Below, one piece after another: positions 7,897 through 17,294 of a stretch of DNA of 38,247 bases. Made by a program: the position numbers and the translations under genes. Every line of letters starts with the position of its first letter. Position 1 is the stretch's first letter. Source of the DNA: an uncultured Bacteroidota bacterium (lineage in GTDB: Bacteria; Bacteroidota; Bacteroidia; Bacteroidales; VadinHA17); NCBI GenBank assembly GCA_903824785.1, contig CAIJYD010000029.1, positions 1-38,247 on the forward strand, given 5' to 3'. The notes under the pieces are model-generated. The model was given only the letters and a program-made list of their open reading frames with translations, had not been told where the DNA came from and searched no databases.

Positions 7897-8772
7897 TTAC
7901 CCAATATGTCTCAATCTATCTAAACCCAGCAATATCTGATGTTTAAATTTTATGTATTTAGCGGTAAAAAATAAAAGTACTCTAAAAATAAAACGACTCA
8001 CTGGAAAAGTATTCACAATAATTCCTTTTTCAATATGCCCTTCTTTATAGTCTGTAAGAATAGCATGCGGCACAAGTTGTTTTAAAATTTCAGCTCTTTC
8101 TTTTTCACTTTCTATTTTTTTTGTGTGTGACATTCCATCAGAATTATAAAATGAAATTTTCTTTTTAATGAATCTAAAAGAAGCATTTCCCAATGCAATT
8201 GATTTTAAAAAAAACGCATGGTCTGAAACCATCTGAAAATTTTCATCATAATAGCCATATATTAAGAATAATTCTCTTTTAATAAAAGTAGCCTGATGAT
8301 TTAATGATGCGTTAAGAAAGTTATTAAATGTATTTTTTGTTGTGCTAAAATTCGAGTAGATCTCAGAAGTGTTATTAAAATTTGAATATGTTTTAACTTC
8401 GCCCGAAATAACATCTTCAGTATATCCTAAAGAAAAAAACTCCAATAATACGTCGTTGGAATATAAATAATCTCCAGAATTTAAAAATAAACAATACTCA
8501 CCTCCAGCTATCTTAATCCCCTTATTCATAGCGTTATAAATTCCATTATCCGGCTCTGAAATCCATTTAAAAATAAAATTGTTTATATTGACTTCGCACT
8601 TCCTCTTCGAATTCCAATCATTTTCAATTATATATTCTCTACTTCCATCTCTGCTGTTGCCATCAACTATTATATACTCAAAATCAATATATGATTGACA
8701 AATTACACTTTCCATAGTTTTTACCAATCCATCGCAATTGTTGTAATTAATAGTAATTATTGACAATTTCAT
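7897..8772 (-). CDS. Glycosyltransferase family 2
   Basis: The 291-residue protein has an N-terminal GT-A domain of family 2. MKLSIITINYNN opens the fold, the UDP-binding VDGNSRDG is at 36-43, and the DxD-equivalent NSGD is at 98-101. These are linked by ISEPDNGIYNAMNKGI (71-86), a pattern typical of bacterial inverting glycosyltransferases of polysaccharide loci. The C-terminal part (about 230-290) is basic and hydrophobic and may associate with the membrane. It is cytoplasmic, with unknown donor. The start ATG overlaps the stop of the upstream GT2 by 4 bp (8769-8772), implying translational coupling. It resembles the GT2 at 21632-22480 over the GIYNAMNKGI and GEYCLF blocks, suggesting duplication within the locus. 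Confidence 0.88.
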   Translation of the reverse strand: MKLSIITINYNNCDGLVKTMESVICQSYIDFEYIIVDGNSRDGSREYIIENDWNSKRKCEVNINNFIFKWISEPDNGIYNAMNKGIKIAGGEYCLFLNSGDYLYSNDVLLEFFSLGYTEDVISGEVKTYSNFNNTSEIYSNFSTTKNTFNNFLNASLNHQATFIKRELFLIYGYYDENFQMVSDHAFFLKSIALGNASFRFIKKKISFYNSDGMSHTKKIESEKERAEILKQLVPHAILTDYKEGHIEKGIIVNTFPVSRFIFRVLLFFTAKYIKFKHQILLGLDRLRHIG

Positions 8773-9638
8773 ATGGTGAAACTTTGGGTAAACCTGTTAA
8801 ATTCGATCACTGGAGAATAATCCTTTAGTTTTTCAATTCTCCGAATAATAAATCTGGATGCAATGAAAAGCCGCATCGCCACAAAATATTTATTCAGGCA
8901 AATTAGATGTTTTATCTCCCTCACTTTAGCCATTTCATTTTTAGCCAAAGGTTCCGATTTGATTAACCTTTCAGCTTCATCTTCATACAATTTTCCATAA
9001 TCGAGGGACAATTGCTCTGATGACCTTATTCGGAACCCTCCCAATAAAGCAGAAGTCACATATAACTTGTCAAATCGAAAAAAGTGTAACCATAACTCCA
9101 AATCACCAGCAATTTTTGATGCTCGGCTAATCATCCCTTCTGCCTTATTCCATAAATCCCTTCTCCAAAAAGTAGCTTCTTGTTGAATCCATTTATAATT
9201 ACCAGTATAATAATCATATTTACTCCATTTCCTCAAAGGGAAAACAGTTACGCATCTTCCTTTTTCATCAAAATGAGCCGGTATTCCCTGAAGCCAACTT
9301 ATTTCTTTAAATGAATTTAATAGTTCTGCAACAATTTCAAATGCACCTGGGAAATACATATCATCAGAGTTTATCCAAGCCATTATTTCGCCAGTACTTT
9401 TATCAAATCCTTTTTGAATAGCTTCGTACATATTTCTATCTGGTTCACTAATCCAATATGCTAACTGATCTTCATATTTTTTTATTATTTCAATCGAACC
9501 ATCAGTACTTCCTCCATCAATAATAATGTATTCTAAGTTTGGATAATTTTGACTTAAAACCGATTGTATCGTTTTCTCCAAATATCGACCCTGATTTAAA
9601 GAAGGAGTAACAATACTTATTTTAGGAAAATCTTTCAT
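8769..9638 (-). CDS. Glycosyltransferase family 2
   Basis: This 289-residue GT2 enzyme has ISIVTPSLNQGRYLEKTIQS (7-26), DGGSTDGS (41-48), and the metal-binding NSDD (90-93) after GEIMAWI. A later QQEATFWRRDLW segment and GDLELW fit the acceptor half of this group. It adds one sugar, of unknown identity, to the lipid-linked glycan in the cytoplasm. The ATG at 9638 lies 17 bp inside the upstream GT4 gene, and the stop overlaps the next GT2 gene by 4 bp, so three glycosyltransferases are read as one coupled unit. The sequence appears intact. Confidence 0.88.
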   Translation of the reverse strand: MKDFPKISIVTPSLNQGRYLEKTIQSVLSQNYPNLEYIIIDGGSTDGSIEIIKKYEDQLAYWISEPDRNMYEAIQKGFDKSTGEIMAWINSDDMYFPGAFEIVAELLNSFKEISWLQGIPAHFDEKGRCVTVFPLRKWSKYDYYTGNYKWIQQEATFWRRDLWNKAEGMISRASKIAGDLELWLHFFRFDKLYVTSALLGGFRIRSSEQLSLDYGKLYEDEAERLIKSEPLAKNEMAKVREIKHLICLNKYFVAMRLFIASRFIIRRIEKLKDYSPVIEFNRFTQSFTI

Positions 9639-10791
9639 ATAGATTTTTATAAACAGCTACCGTTTGTTCTGTTGATTTAATCCACGAAAAATCACTTGAT
9701 CTGGATAAACCATTTACAATCATTCTCTTTCGAATATCTTTATCAACTAACAAAACTGAAATTTTCTCCCGTAGGTCGACAATGTCCTTTGCGTTAAAAT
9801 AAAATCCGGCATCTTTGGCAATTTCTCTAAAACAATATATGTCACTCAATAATACCGGACACGATAAGGCGAAAGCTTCTAATATCGGTATTCCAAAACC
9901 CTCATAGTATGAAGGGTAAAGTAAAAATAATGCCTTGCAGTAAATCTCGGAAATTAGATCTTCTGATGCGAACATCGAAATAAACCGATTTGACACTCCT
10001 AAATTTCTAAGAAGTTCCCTTTCATTCACATCAAAGTCATGTCCTAAGCAAACTACGTTTAATTCTTTATATTCTTTTAATATTGATGATACGGCTCTAA
10101 CCATAAATTTAAAATTTTTATACCCCGCGTGCCTGTCTCCAACATACAATATGAATTTTTCCGGTACTTTTATAACCCCTTCTTTGCTGTGCAGAGAAGT
10201 AGAATGATATATTACAGATATTTTATTTTCTTTTATTCCAAAAATATTTATTATGTCTTTTTTAGTATTTTGTGAAACAGCAATGATATGGTTAGCCTTA
10301 TTTGCCAGATTCTCTTTCATCTTTGATAATTGCAATTCTTTTAAACCCGTATAAAGCTCTGGGTACAATTCAGGAATCAGATCATGAATTGTAAGGACAA
10401 ATGGCTTATTTCCCAAATATTCTAAAAAATAATCATCATAGTAAGTTGGATGAAATATATCAAATTCTTTCTTCTTCAACAATTCAATAGATTTTTTCTT
10501 ATTATAATGATGTGCTTCTTTGAATCTTTCAGGGTAGAATTTTTTTATAACATTAAAAAGGCGTCCCTTTCCTCTAAAATCAACTTCACCTAAAAATTTA
10601 TCCTTCGGATTAAAAATGTGTTCAATATTTGATGTCAGATTCTTTTCCCACAAATACAGATTATCTGAATAAGCTATAGCAATCTCCGTTTTAATTTCAC
10701 TTGAGAAATTACTTATAATTTCAGTAAAATAGCGAGAGATTCCTCCGAAATTTTGGATATCGAATATTTGATGATCATAAAGAACCCTCAT
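9622..10791 (-). CDS. Glycosyltransferase family 4
   Basis: This 389-residue GT-B enzyme of family 4 has the acceptor-side GGISRYFTE (16-24), TIHDLIPELYPELY in the first domain, YVGDRHAGYKNF at the start of the donor domain, and YPSYYEGFGIPILEAFALSC near residues 290-309, containing the E-x7-E donor-binding pair. Relatives transfer mannose or other hexoses in O-antigen synthesis; the donor here is not determined. ATG start at 10791. It overlaps the downstream GT2 gene by 17 bp and follows the GT8-like gene after 28 bp. It appears complete, including a normal C-terminal helix (TVAVYKNLYERFS). Confidence 0.9.
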   Translation of the reverse strand: MRVLYDHQIFDIQNFGGISRYFTEIISNFSSEIKTEIAIAYSDNLYLWEKNLTSNIEHIFNPKDKFLGEVDFRGKGRLFNVIKKFYPERFKEAHHYNKKKSIELLKKKEFDIFHPTYYDDYFLEYLGNKPFVLTIHDLIPELYPELYTGLKELQLSKMKENLANKANHIIAVSQNTKKDIINIFGIKENKISVIYHSTSLHSKEGVIKVPEKFILYVGDRHAGYKNFKFMVRAVSSILKEYKELNVVCLGHDFDVNERELLRNLGVSNRFISMFASEDLISEIYCKALFLLYPSYYEGFGIPILEAFALSCPVLLSDIYCFREIAKDAGFYFNAKDIVDLREKISVLLVDKDIRKRMIVNGLSRSSDFSWIKSTEQTVAVYKNLYERFS

Positions 10792-10819
10792 GCTTTAAAT
10801 AATTGAATGACGCAATAAA

Positions 10820-11836
10820 TTATGAATTAATATCAATTTTAAAAAATCTTATTAGTCTAATGAATAACCCTCTAAATATTCGTTTATAAATGGGAATCCG
10901 TTTTTTCAACCTCGCTGTTTGCGCTGAAACTAATTTTTGTTTTTCAACGGAAAAGTAGCATTGACTTCTGTTAAACAACATGCAATTGTTTCCAATAAGC
11001 AAGGCCGAGTAATCCCTGAATAATCCAGCAACATCATTCCTGTTGTCGAACGAAAAACGGTCCTGATATTTAGAAATATCTTCGGGTCTTAATGGATTAA
11101 ATCCGCTAAAGTGAAAAAAGACCAACGGGTAAGGAATGCTATTTTTCACTACTTCACCACTTTCATTTAAAAATCGCTCATGCATGTTCCAATACGCCAT
11201 ATTATATCCCGGATGGCTGAAAATGTGTACTTTTTCGAAGTACAATGGAGCAAAATTAATCCAGAGCTGATCGGTAAACATTCCTTTGGCAAAATCAATA
11301 AACGCTTTGGTTTCTAACCGTTTTGCCCACCAATCAATCAGCTTCTGGGATTCCATCCCTTTTTTCAAAGCTATAAACCCCAGATTGTATAACCCTGAAT
11401 TTAAAAAATCATTTTCTGACTGCCACTTATCATCACAAATTGGTGTTGTGAAGTGAGGGGTAATTACAATCTCATTCTTCTCTAAAACATTGGCCAGATC
11501 AGTAAAAGTGTTATAGACGAAAATGTCGGGGTCGAGATAAATAATTTTATCTGAGGTGTTATATGATTTAAAAAAATGCTGAAAGTAATATGGTTTAACT
11601 GCAGTGTTTAGTTCCGTTATGTTATAACGCTTAAACATTTCATTGAAGGCACTTATTCCAATACTTTCTACTTCAATTATTTCAAAAGAAATGGCCGAAT
11701 AATCAAACTGCCTGTTTTTCCTGTCTACTAAACCAATTTTGAATATGTATTGAGGATTGTGTTCTAGCAAGGACAGGCCTAAAGTAATCGCCTGAGCAAG
11801 ATAATTATTAGAACATATAGTAAAAACAAGGATCAT
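10820..11836 (-). CDS. GT8-like glycosyltransferase
   Basis: The 338-residue protein looks like a GT-A transferase related to family 8. It opens MILVFTICSNNYLAQAITLG, has AVKPYYFQHFF (79-89) and a central DxD motif in KIIYLDPDIFVY (97-108, acidic pair Asp102/Asp104), then NLGFIALKKG and FTDQLWINFAP with an FSHPGYNMAYWNMHER block. Family 8 enzymes are retaining and use UDP-glucose or UDP-galactose, so such a donor is plausible but not shown. The C-terminal 40 residues are strongly basic. The start ATG overlaps the upstream GT9 stop by 4 bp (11833-11836). Confidence 0.75.
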   Translation of the reverse strand: MILVFTICSNNYLAQAITLGLSLLEHNPQYIFKIGLVDRKNRQFDYSAISFEIIEVESIGISAFNEMFKRYNITELNTAVKPYYFQHFFKSYNTSDKIIYLDPDIFVYNTFTDLANVLEKNEIVITPHFTTPICDDKWQSENDFLNSGLYNLGFIALKKGMESQKLIDWWAKRLETKAFIDFAKGMFTDQLWINFAPLYFEKVHIFSHPGYNMAYWNMHERFLNESGEVVKNSIPYPLVFFHFSGFNPLRPEDISKYQDRFSFDNRNDVAGLFRDYSALLIGNNCMLFNRSQCYFSVEKQKLVSAQTARLKKRIPIYKRIFRGLFIRLIRFFKIDINS

Positions 11837-12864
11837 GAGATCAGAGATTCTTCTTTAAAAAGGCTAAGGATTTTTTGCAATACTGTTTCCACCGAAATCT
11901 CTTTCACGGTACTGTTACTATGAATCAATCGGCACTTATTAAGGGACCCATAATTACCTGAATATGGGTTATAATTATTCATTCCAAAATAATATTCCCC
12001 AATCAAAATTATGCCCGGAGTCCCTAGGGCATTTGCCATGTGTGCCGGGCCACTATCAATTCCGATAAATAACATAGCTTTTTTAATTATTACACCGGAT
12101 TGAAGAATGGATAGCTTCCCGCATAAATTATGGTAATTGTCAGACTGGATATTTAGTTTGCTTCTGTATCCGATTTCCACAACCTTAATTTTATATTCAT
12201 CCATTATATTAGTAACCAACCTGCTCCATTTTTCTACATCCCATTCCTTAATTGTTTCATTAGACATACAATGAATGACTATAAATTTTACTTTCGGGAC
12301 AAACTTTGCACTTCCTGAAATCACCTTTTCAGGGATGTACATTTGAGGAATAGAATCCATTACCTCTATTTTATTGTGAAGGCATACTGCTTTCAACAAT
12401 CCTCCATAAGTCAAATAATTTGTCCCGTTAATAGAATCATCTACGTTCTCTTTATTAAGTGAACATTTACATATGCTGCAGGTTCTACCATTGAAGTGTA
12501 AATCATAAACTTTATCAAAATGGAATTTCTTTTGAATAAGAATCCATGTTGTTAGACAAAATATAGTGTACACTTTGTCGATGTGGTGATTGTTTCGTAA
12601 TAATTCCTTATATGGTTTTCGAACAAACCAGATTACTTCAGCGTCTGGATGCATTCTCCGTACTTCTCTTGAGATGGGCTCATTTGCAATAATATCTCCA
12701 ATATGTTCTATGAGACTGATTGCAACAATTTTCTTATCCCTTTTCAAAAAAGCAGAGCATAAAAGCAAATTATAATTAATCAAGTATGAAAGTCTACTCA
12801 TAAGCAGATGTTTTCGATAATCATCCTTATAAAATGATAATGCCTGTCTTAATTTTTTAAACAC
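11833..12864 (-). CDS. Glycosyltransferase family 9 (heptosyltransferase-like)
   Basis: The 343-residue protein is GT9-like, the family of ADP-heptose:LPS heptosyltransferases. IVAISLIEHIGDIIANEP (46-63) corresponds to the N-terminal motif that usually reads LGDxxxxxP, and LFIGIDSGPAHMANALGTPG, about residue 260 onward, is the ADP-heptose-binding signature. A gene for heptose transfer fits the hldA/hldE2/hldD genes 6-8 kb upstream, so it is the likeliest user of ADP-heptose here. A cysteine-rich segment (CSICKCS) in the middle is unusual and could bind a metal. The start appears to be GTG at 12864; an ATG lies at codon 22. It overlaps the downstream gene by 4 bp. Confidence 0.82.
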   Translation of the reverse strand: MFKKLRQALSFYKDDYRKHLLMSRLSYLINYNLLLCSAFLKRDKKIVAISLIEHIGDIIANEPISREVRRMHPDAEVIWFVRKPYKELLRNNHHIDKVYTIFCLTTWILIQKKFHFDKVYDLHFNGRTCSICKCSLNKENVDDSINGTNYLTYGGLLKAVCLHNKIEVMDSIPQMYIPEKVISGSAKFVPKVKFIVIHCMSNETIKEWDVEKWSRLVTNIMDEYKIKVVEIGYRSKLNIQSDNYHNLCGKLSILQSGVIIKKAMLFIGIDSGPAHMANALGTPGIILIGEYYFGMNNYNPYSGNYGSLNKCRLIHSNSTVKEISVETVLQKILSLFKEESLIS

Positions 12865-12900
12865 TAAATACCTGGATGTAAATTTTCTAACAACTATGTG

Positions 12901-13644
12901 TTATGGCGAAATATCCTTTTTAAAATCTCCTCGGGAGAAATACTTTTCGATAAGGCAATAAAGGAGTATAAAGAAATATCTACTTCCCATTTCCTTTATC
13001 TTCAGCTTCGACTCTCCGTGCTTCCGGTTTCGCCATGAGTTTGGCAGTATCGAATAAGAAAATCCTCTTACTATCGCTTTGAGAGGTAGTTCCAGCGTTA
13101 AATTAAAGTGAGGCGAAAGGAGTGGCATTAAACCGGCTATTGTCTCTTTTTTATAGAGTTTGAAAGCATTGGTTATATCATTGTACTTTATACGAAACAT
13201 TATCCTCACAATAGTATTGAATACCCTGTTAAGAAATCGTTTAGGCTTAGGATAACCAAATACTTGACCTCCATGAATCCAACGACTTCCAAAAACACAA
13301 TCGACTTTTTTATTCACCATCGTTCGGTAAAAACGTACAAGATCTTCCGGATCGTCACTTAAATCCGCCATCATTATTGCAACACAATCCCCCTCGAACT
13401 TTTCCAATCCAAATCTCACTGCATTTCCAAAACCATTCGGCCCTGTGTTTGTTACAATTCGTAAAGTATCTATTGCCTGCTTCAGAATTTCTAACTCAAG
13501 TAGAGTATTATCTTTTGAATTGTCATTAACAACCAAAATTTCATGTTCAATATTTTCTCTTTTCAATACATGCGATATATGCAAAAGCGTTTCAGCAATA
13601 GAGCCTTCCTCATTATATGCCGGGATTAAAATTGAAAGCTTCAT
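12901..13644 (-). CDS. DPM1-like GT2, polyprenyl-phosphate glycosyltransferase
   Basis: This 247-residue GT2 enzyme resembles dolichyl/undecaprenyl-phosphate mannosyl- or glucosyltransferases. It shows LSILIPAYNEEGSI (3-16), VVNDNSKDNT (38-47), ADLSDDP (93-99, the DxD-type metal site), FGSRW, and the late SWRNRKHGESKLKIKEMG that marks this group. Unlike GtrB-type proteins it has no pair of C-terminal membrane helices. It would make a lipid-linked sugar used on the periplasmic side of the membrane. Its start overlaps the stop of the GT-C-like membrane protein by 4 bp (13641-13644), so the two are probably coexpressed partners: donor synthesis and donor use. Confidence 0.83.
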   Translation of the reverse strand: MKLSILIPAYNEEGSIAETLLHISHVLKRENIEHEILVVNDNSKDNTLLELEILKQAIDTLRIVTNTGPNGFGNAVRFGLEKFEGDCVAIMMADLSDDPEDLVRFYRTMVNKKVDCVFGSRWIHGGQVFGYPKPKRFLNRVFNTIVRIMFRIKYNDITNAFKLYKKETIAGLMPLLSPHFNLTLELPLKAIVRGFSYSILPNSWRNRKHGESKLKIKEMGSRYFFILLYCLIEKYFSRGDFKKDISP

Positions 13645-15533
13645 TGATTATATGAATGTTCCGTTAATCGGATTCTGAAACTTGATTTATATGCTTTACT
13701 TTCAGTCTCCATGATAAAGCATGTTATGTTTTCATTTCTTTTTCCCTGATACCTGAATAGAAGATAGGCATCAGAATTTGTAATCAGTTTCTTATTAATA
13801 ATCACACCATGTTCCATTTCCGGAACAACTAACCGATAAGTTCCAGTAACGCCATCTTCATAAAACAGTTTAATAAAAACAATTGGTGGCTGGTACAGAA
13901 TGGCGAGCAATTTCCCTAGAATACTGTATTCCAATTCAGCGCTCAGATAAATCAGGTTTTCAGTTTTAGGGAGAAAATATTTCTTATTAAAACTAATTAA
14001 AGTATCAGAAATCAATTTTTCGGTAAAGTTTAAAGGAATAACTCTCTTTTTTAGCAAAAAAGAGGTATCGTAATTCTTCTTCCAGGCAAATAAACTATCA
14101 ATAGGTATATATCTGGATATCAAAACCTGTTTTACTAAAGATTCGTCCCAGAACGGATAACGATTATTTATGGAACCATTTTTAAATAAAATAAAATCAG
14201 AAGCTTTGGGACTTTTAAAATAATCACAGTTTAAGGAATTTAAAACTGTTGAACTCACAACATAGGATTGGATAACCGGTCGTGGTTTATAATTTAATCC
14301 ATTGAAATAGATTGAAGAAATATCATCAGGCATTACATCAATGGAATTGCTTCCAACTTTTCTCCGGATCGAATCGGGCAATTTAGTGAACTCAGCAGTC
14401 GATTTAATAAAGTCATTCTTAAAATCGGGAGAAAATAATACACTCAAATATCCTATTGGCAATGGAAAGGAATATTTTCCACCAACAATTTTGCTTAGAA
14501 AACTAAACGCTGATATAAAAATTATAAGAATAAATATGTACAGTTTATTTGAAAACTTCCCATAAAAATGAGTTGTTTGATACAAGTAAATTAACACAAT
14601 TGAGAGAACAACACTCCAAAAAGCGAGTAGATGACCTGCATCAAAACGAACATAGCTCTGTTTAAATAAGAAGTAAAAACATAATATTACTATTGATGAC
14701 ATAAGAATTATATCTAGCTTTCTTGCTTTATAACTGGTGATTAATGCAATGATTGCGAATGTTAATACAAAGGATAAACCAAATAATAAAAACAAAACCG
14801 CTTTTAATTTTGAAAAAGCAACCAGGTTCATTGTTTTAGTATATAAGCTTGAAATTTCAAGAGTAGAGTTTACATAGCCCGATAATTCTACATTTAATAT
14901 TCTTGATGAAAAATAAATCAATAGCACTAAAACAAAAAGGGAGGCCCATGCCCATTTGCTCCCTTTAAAAACAGTAAAATATAATGTTGTAACAAAAAAT
15001 ATTACAATAAAATAGAGAGCCGCACTGGGCTTAATAAAAAATTGAATCGCAAGCAATATGCTTATCAGAGTTAAGGAATAAAAGTTAACTTTTTTAATAT
15101 TCTGAAATAAAAAGAAAATTACAATTACTAAAATCTTAAATGTTGTTTGAGCATAAGTGAGGTGGTAAATAGCAATAAATATAATCCCATACACAGGTAA
15201 AGAGTTATAGTCTCTTAATACTTTAACTACGATAAATAAAATAATACTCGTAATACAAATATCGAACAGAAAGATCAATAAGTATCCATAAGGTATTTCC
15301 AGACCAATATGAGTAGATAAAAACCCCAAAGGCCCGTAGGTAAAAACGAAATCTTTGCCAAAAACCAATCCGTTTTTTACTGCAAGATTTAAAGCAATCA
15401 TCCAGGAAGAATCTAAATCTGTTCCAGGAAAGTCTATTAGCTGTGAAGGAAGCAGCAATAGAAAGATGAAGAATAGAAAAAAGTTATGCCATGTTAACAG
15501 AGCTTTATCCTTTATAATTTTATTTAAACCCAT
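13641..15533 (-). CDS. Polytopic membrane protein, GT-C-like glycosyltransferase
   Basis: The 630-residue protein has about ten hydrophobic helices in residues 15-350 and a large C-terminal soluble domain (roughly 375-630). Between helices 1 and 2 lies an acidic loop, PGTDLDSSWMIALNL (36-50), followed by GLVFGKDFVFTYGPLGFL (55-72). This block recurs in a family of uncharacterised membrane proteins that I recognise by pattern. Such an acidic first loop is typical of GT-C enzymes that use lipid-phosphate sugars. The 4-bp overlap with the DPM1-like gene supports a role in adding a sugar in the periplasm. It lacks the look of a Wzy polymerase or Wzx flippase, although a polymerase cannot be excluded. 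ATG start at 15533. Confidence 0.65.
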   Translation of the reverse strand: MGLNKIIKDKALLTWHNFFLFFIFLLLLPSQLIDFPGTDLDSSWMIALNLAVKNGLVFGKDFVFTYGPLGFLSTHIGLEIPYGYLLIFLFDICITSIILFIVVKVLRDYNSLPVYGIIFIAIYHLTYAQTTFKILVIVIFFLFQNIKKVNFYSLTLISILLAIQFFIKPSAALYFIVIFFVTTLYFTVFKGSKWAWASLFVLVLLIYFSSRILNVELSGYVNSTLEISSLYTKTMNLVAFSKLKAVLFLLFGLSFVLTFAIIALITSYKARKLDIILMSSIVILCFYFLFKQSYVRFDAGHLLAFWSVVLSIVLIYLYQTTHFYGKFSNKLYIFILIIFISAFSFLSKIVGGKYSFPLPIGYLSVLFSPDFKNDFIKSTAEFTKLPDSIRRKVGSNSIDVMPDDISSIYFNGLNYKPRPVIQSYVVSSTVLNSLNCDYFKSPKASDFILFKNGSINNRYPFWDESLVKQVLISRYIPIDSLFAWKKNYDTSFLLKKRVIPLNFTEKLISDTLISFNKKYFLPKTENLIYLSAELEYSILGKLLAILYQPPIVFIKLFYEDGVTGTYRLVVPEMEHGVIINKKLITNSDAYLLFRYQGKRNENITCFIMETESKAYKSSFRIRLTEHSYNQ

Positions 15534-15569
15534 TCTCGGTATGTTATGATATAAATAAAAGAATCCATT

Positions 15570-16226
15570 TTACGATTTATGTTTTTCAGCAATAATCAGA
15601 AATTGTTTTCCAAAAAATTTCCATAATAATGGCATTAATAGATATGTCCTGACTATTAACTTGTTAATTGGGAATCTGCCTCTGAAAGAAACAGGTAAAA
15701 ATCGTGGCACGACTTTTATAACGTCAAATCCTGCACTATATATATGTTCCTCAAGACTTAGATGTGTAAGTATCATCTTATGATCTGCAAAGTCAAAATA
15801 CTCATTTTGACAATATTTAAAATTCGGACCCATAATCGCAATCCTACCACCTGGTTTCAAGGTTTTAAACATGTTTAGCAATAACAGATGTATCTCCTCT
15901 TGTGAGTTCAGATGTTCTAAAAAATTAGAAAGAAAAACAGCATCAAAATATTCAGCCGGAAGATCCAATTTCAATGAATCCCCAATTTTCATATTTACAC
16001 CCGTATTTGCAAATTTCGACACAAAGTCATAATTAAGATCAATAGCCCATTTTTCTTTGCAAGGAATACAATTAATAAATTCACATTCGCCTGCAGCCGG
16101 ATCAATAATTATTTCAGGTTGATTTAATTCCTTGTAAATAAACTTTGAAATTTCTTTCCAGGTGATCAGTTTTTTATGCTTATCAACATCTTTAAAACGG
16201 TATTCATAGATCCTGCTGTAATTCAT
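15570..16226 (-). CDS. Class I SAM-dependent methyltransferase
   Basis: This 218-residue protein has a Methyltransf_11-type core: IDPAAGECEF (41-50) as motif I, WAIDLNYDF (60-68), FDAVFLSNFLEHL (94-106) and LKPGGRIAIMGPNF. The C-terminal segment (about 175-210) is basic and hydrophobic. The target is unknown; a sugar or nucleotide-sugar hydroxyl is likely given the setting. Its ATG directly follows the TAA of the upstream SDR gene with no spacing (TAA-ATG at 16229-16224), so it is almost certainly translated with that SDR and may act on the SDR product. Confidence 0.83.
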   Translation of the reverse strand: MNYSRIYEYRFKDVDKHKKLITWKEISKFIYKELNQPEIIIDPAAGECEFINCIPCKEKWAIDLNYDFVSKFANTGVNMKIGDSLKLDLPAEYFDAVFLSNFLEHLNSQEEIHLLLLNMFKTLKPGGRIAIMGPNFKYCQNEYFDFADHKMILTHLSLEEHIYSAGFDVIKVVPRFLPVSFRGRFPINKLIVRTYLLMPLLWKFFGKQFLIIAEKHKS

Positions 16227-17288
16227 TTAGATACGGTTCTTGGTGCTATAATAAATCTGAGAAAGAATATCTTCCAAATTATATTTATACGACCACTCAG
16301 GATAATGCTGTTTGAATTTATTCACATCGCTTATATACCAGATATGATCCCCTATTCTGTTCTCGCTGGCGTAAGAATAATTCATTTTCTTATCTGAAAT
16401 GCGCTCACAAATTTTAAGGGCTTCTAACACGGAACAATTGGAGTGCCTGCTGCCCCCTGCATTATATACTTCGCCCACCCTTGGATTCTGATAATAATTC
16501 CAAAACATGTTTATCATGTCCCAGGCGTGAATATTATCGCGAACCTGTTTCCCTTTGTATCCGAAAATGGTGTAATGATCGCCCGTTAATGCACATTTCA
16601 TTAAGTACGACAAAAATCCATGAAGCTGAGTGCCCGAGTGTTTTGGCCCGGAAAGACAACCTCCTCTGAAAACAGCAGTTTTCATGTTGAAATACCGGCC
16701 ATACTCCTGAACCAAAACATCGGCAGCAATCTTTGATACGCCAAATAGGGAATGTTTTGTCTGATCTATCGACATATTCTCATTAATACCGTCTTTAAAA
16801 TAGGGATGATTTTCATCAATCTCCCATCTTTTCTCATGCTCAACTAACGGGAGATAATTTGGATTATCTCCATACACTTTATTGGTCGATGTAAAAATAA
16901 AAACCGCATTTGAGCAATATAACCTTGTAATTTCCAGCATGTTCAAAGTGCCGTTGGCATTTACTGTAAAATCAGTCAATGGTTCTTTTGCAGCCCAATC
17001 GTGACTTGGCTGAGCTGCTGTATGAACTACAAGTTTAATATCGCCCCCATATTCTTTAAATACCTCTTCAATTTTATTGAATTCGCGAATATCAGTATTA
17101 TAACATTTGTAATTACTGATTTCTGCTTTTAAACGATTGTTGTTCCATTTGGTAGAGGCTTCCTCACCAAAAAAATAGGACCGCATATTATTATCGATAC
17201 CAATAATTAAGTCAAACTTTTCAGAAAAAAATTCCACGGCCTCACTGCCTATTAGTCCGGCAGAACCGGTAATTAACGCAACATCCAT
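16227..17288 (-). CDS. Tyvelose-epimerase-like SDR with Phe in place of catalytic Tyr
   Basis: This 353-residue extended SDR resembles CDP-paratose 2-epimerase (tyvelose epimerase) relatives. The Rossmann motif is TGSAGLIG (7-14) and the catalytic Ser/Thr region is [10 protein letters not shown] (132-141). Where a Y-x3-K pair is expected, the sequence reads SLFGVSK (180-186), giving Phe182 and Lys186. I believe close relatives share this Phe, so it may reflect a different mechanism rather than decay. [13 protein letters not shown] later matches the substrate domain. No CDP-dideoxyhexose genes (ddhA-C) are present, so a tyvelose pathway is not implied. It lies 6 bp after a second SDR and directly abuts a methyltransferase. 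Confidence 0.82.
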   Translation of the reverse strand: MDVALITGSAGLIGSEAVEFFSEKFDLIIGIDNNMRSYFFGEEASTKWNNNRLKAEISNYKCYNTDIREFNKIEEVFKEYGGDIKLVVHTAAQPSHDWAAKEPLTDFTVNANGTLNMLEITRLYCSNAVFIFTSTNKVYGDNPNYLPLVEHEKRWEIDENHPYFKDGINENMSIDQTKHSLFGVSKIAADVLVQEYGRYFNMKTAVFRGGCLSGPKHSGTQLHGFLSYLMKCALTGDHYTIFGYKGKQVRDNIHAWDMINMFWNYYQNPRVGEVYNAGGSRHSNCSVLEALKICERISDKKMNYSYASENRIGDHIWYISDVNKFKQHYPEWSYKYNLEDILSQIYYSTKNRI

Positions 17289-17294
17289 TTTTTA

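Noticed and set aside
13641-15533. Wzy O-antigen polymerase
   Set aside because: The acidic first loop, large C-terminal soluble domain and coupling to a DPM1-like gene fit a GT-C transferase better; not fully excluded.
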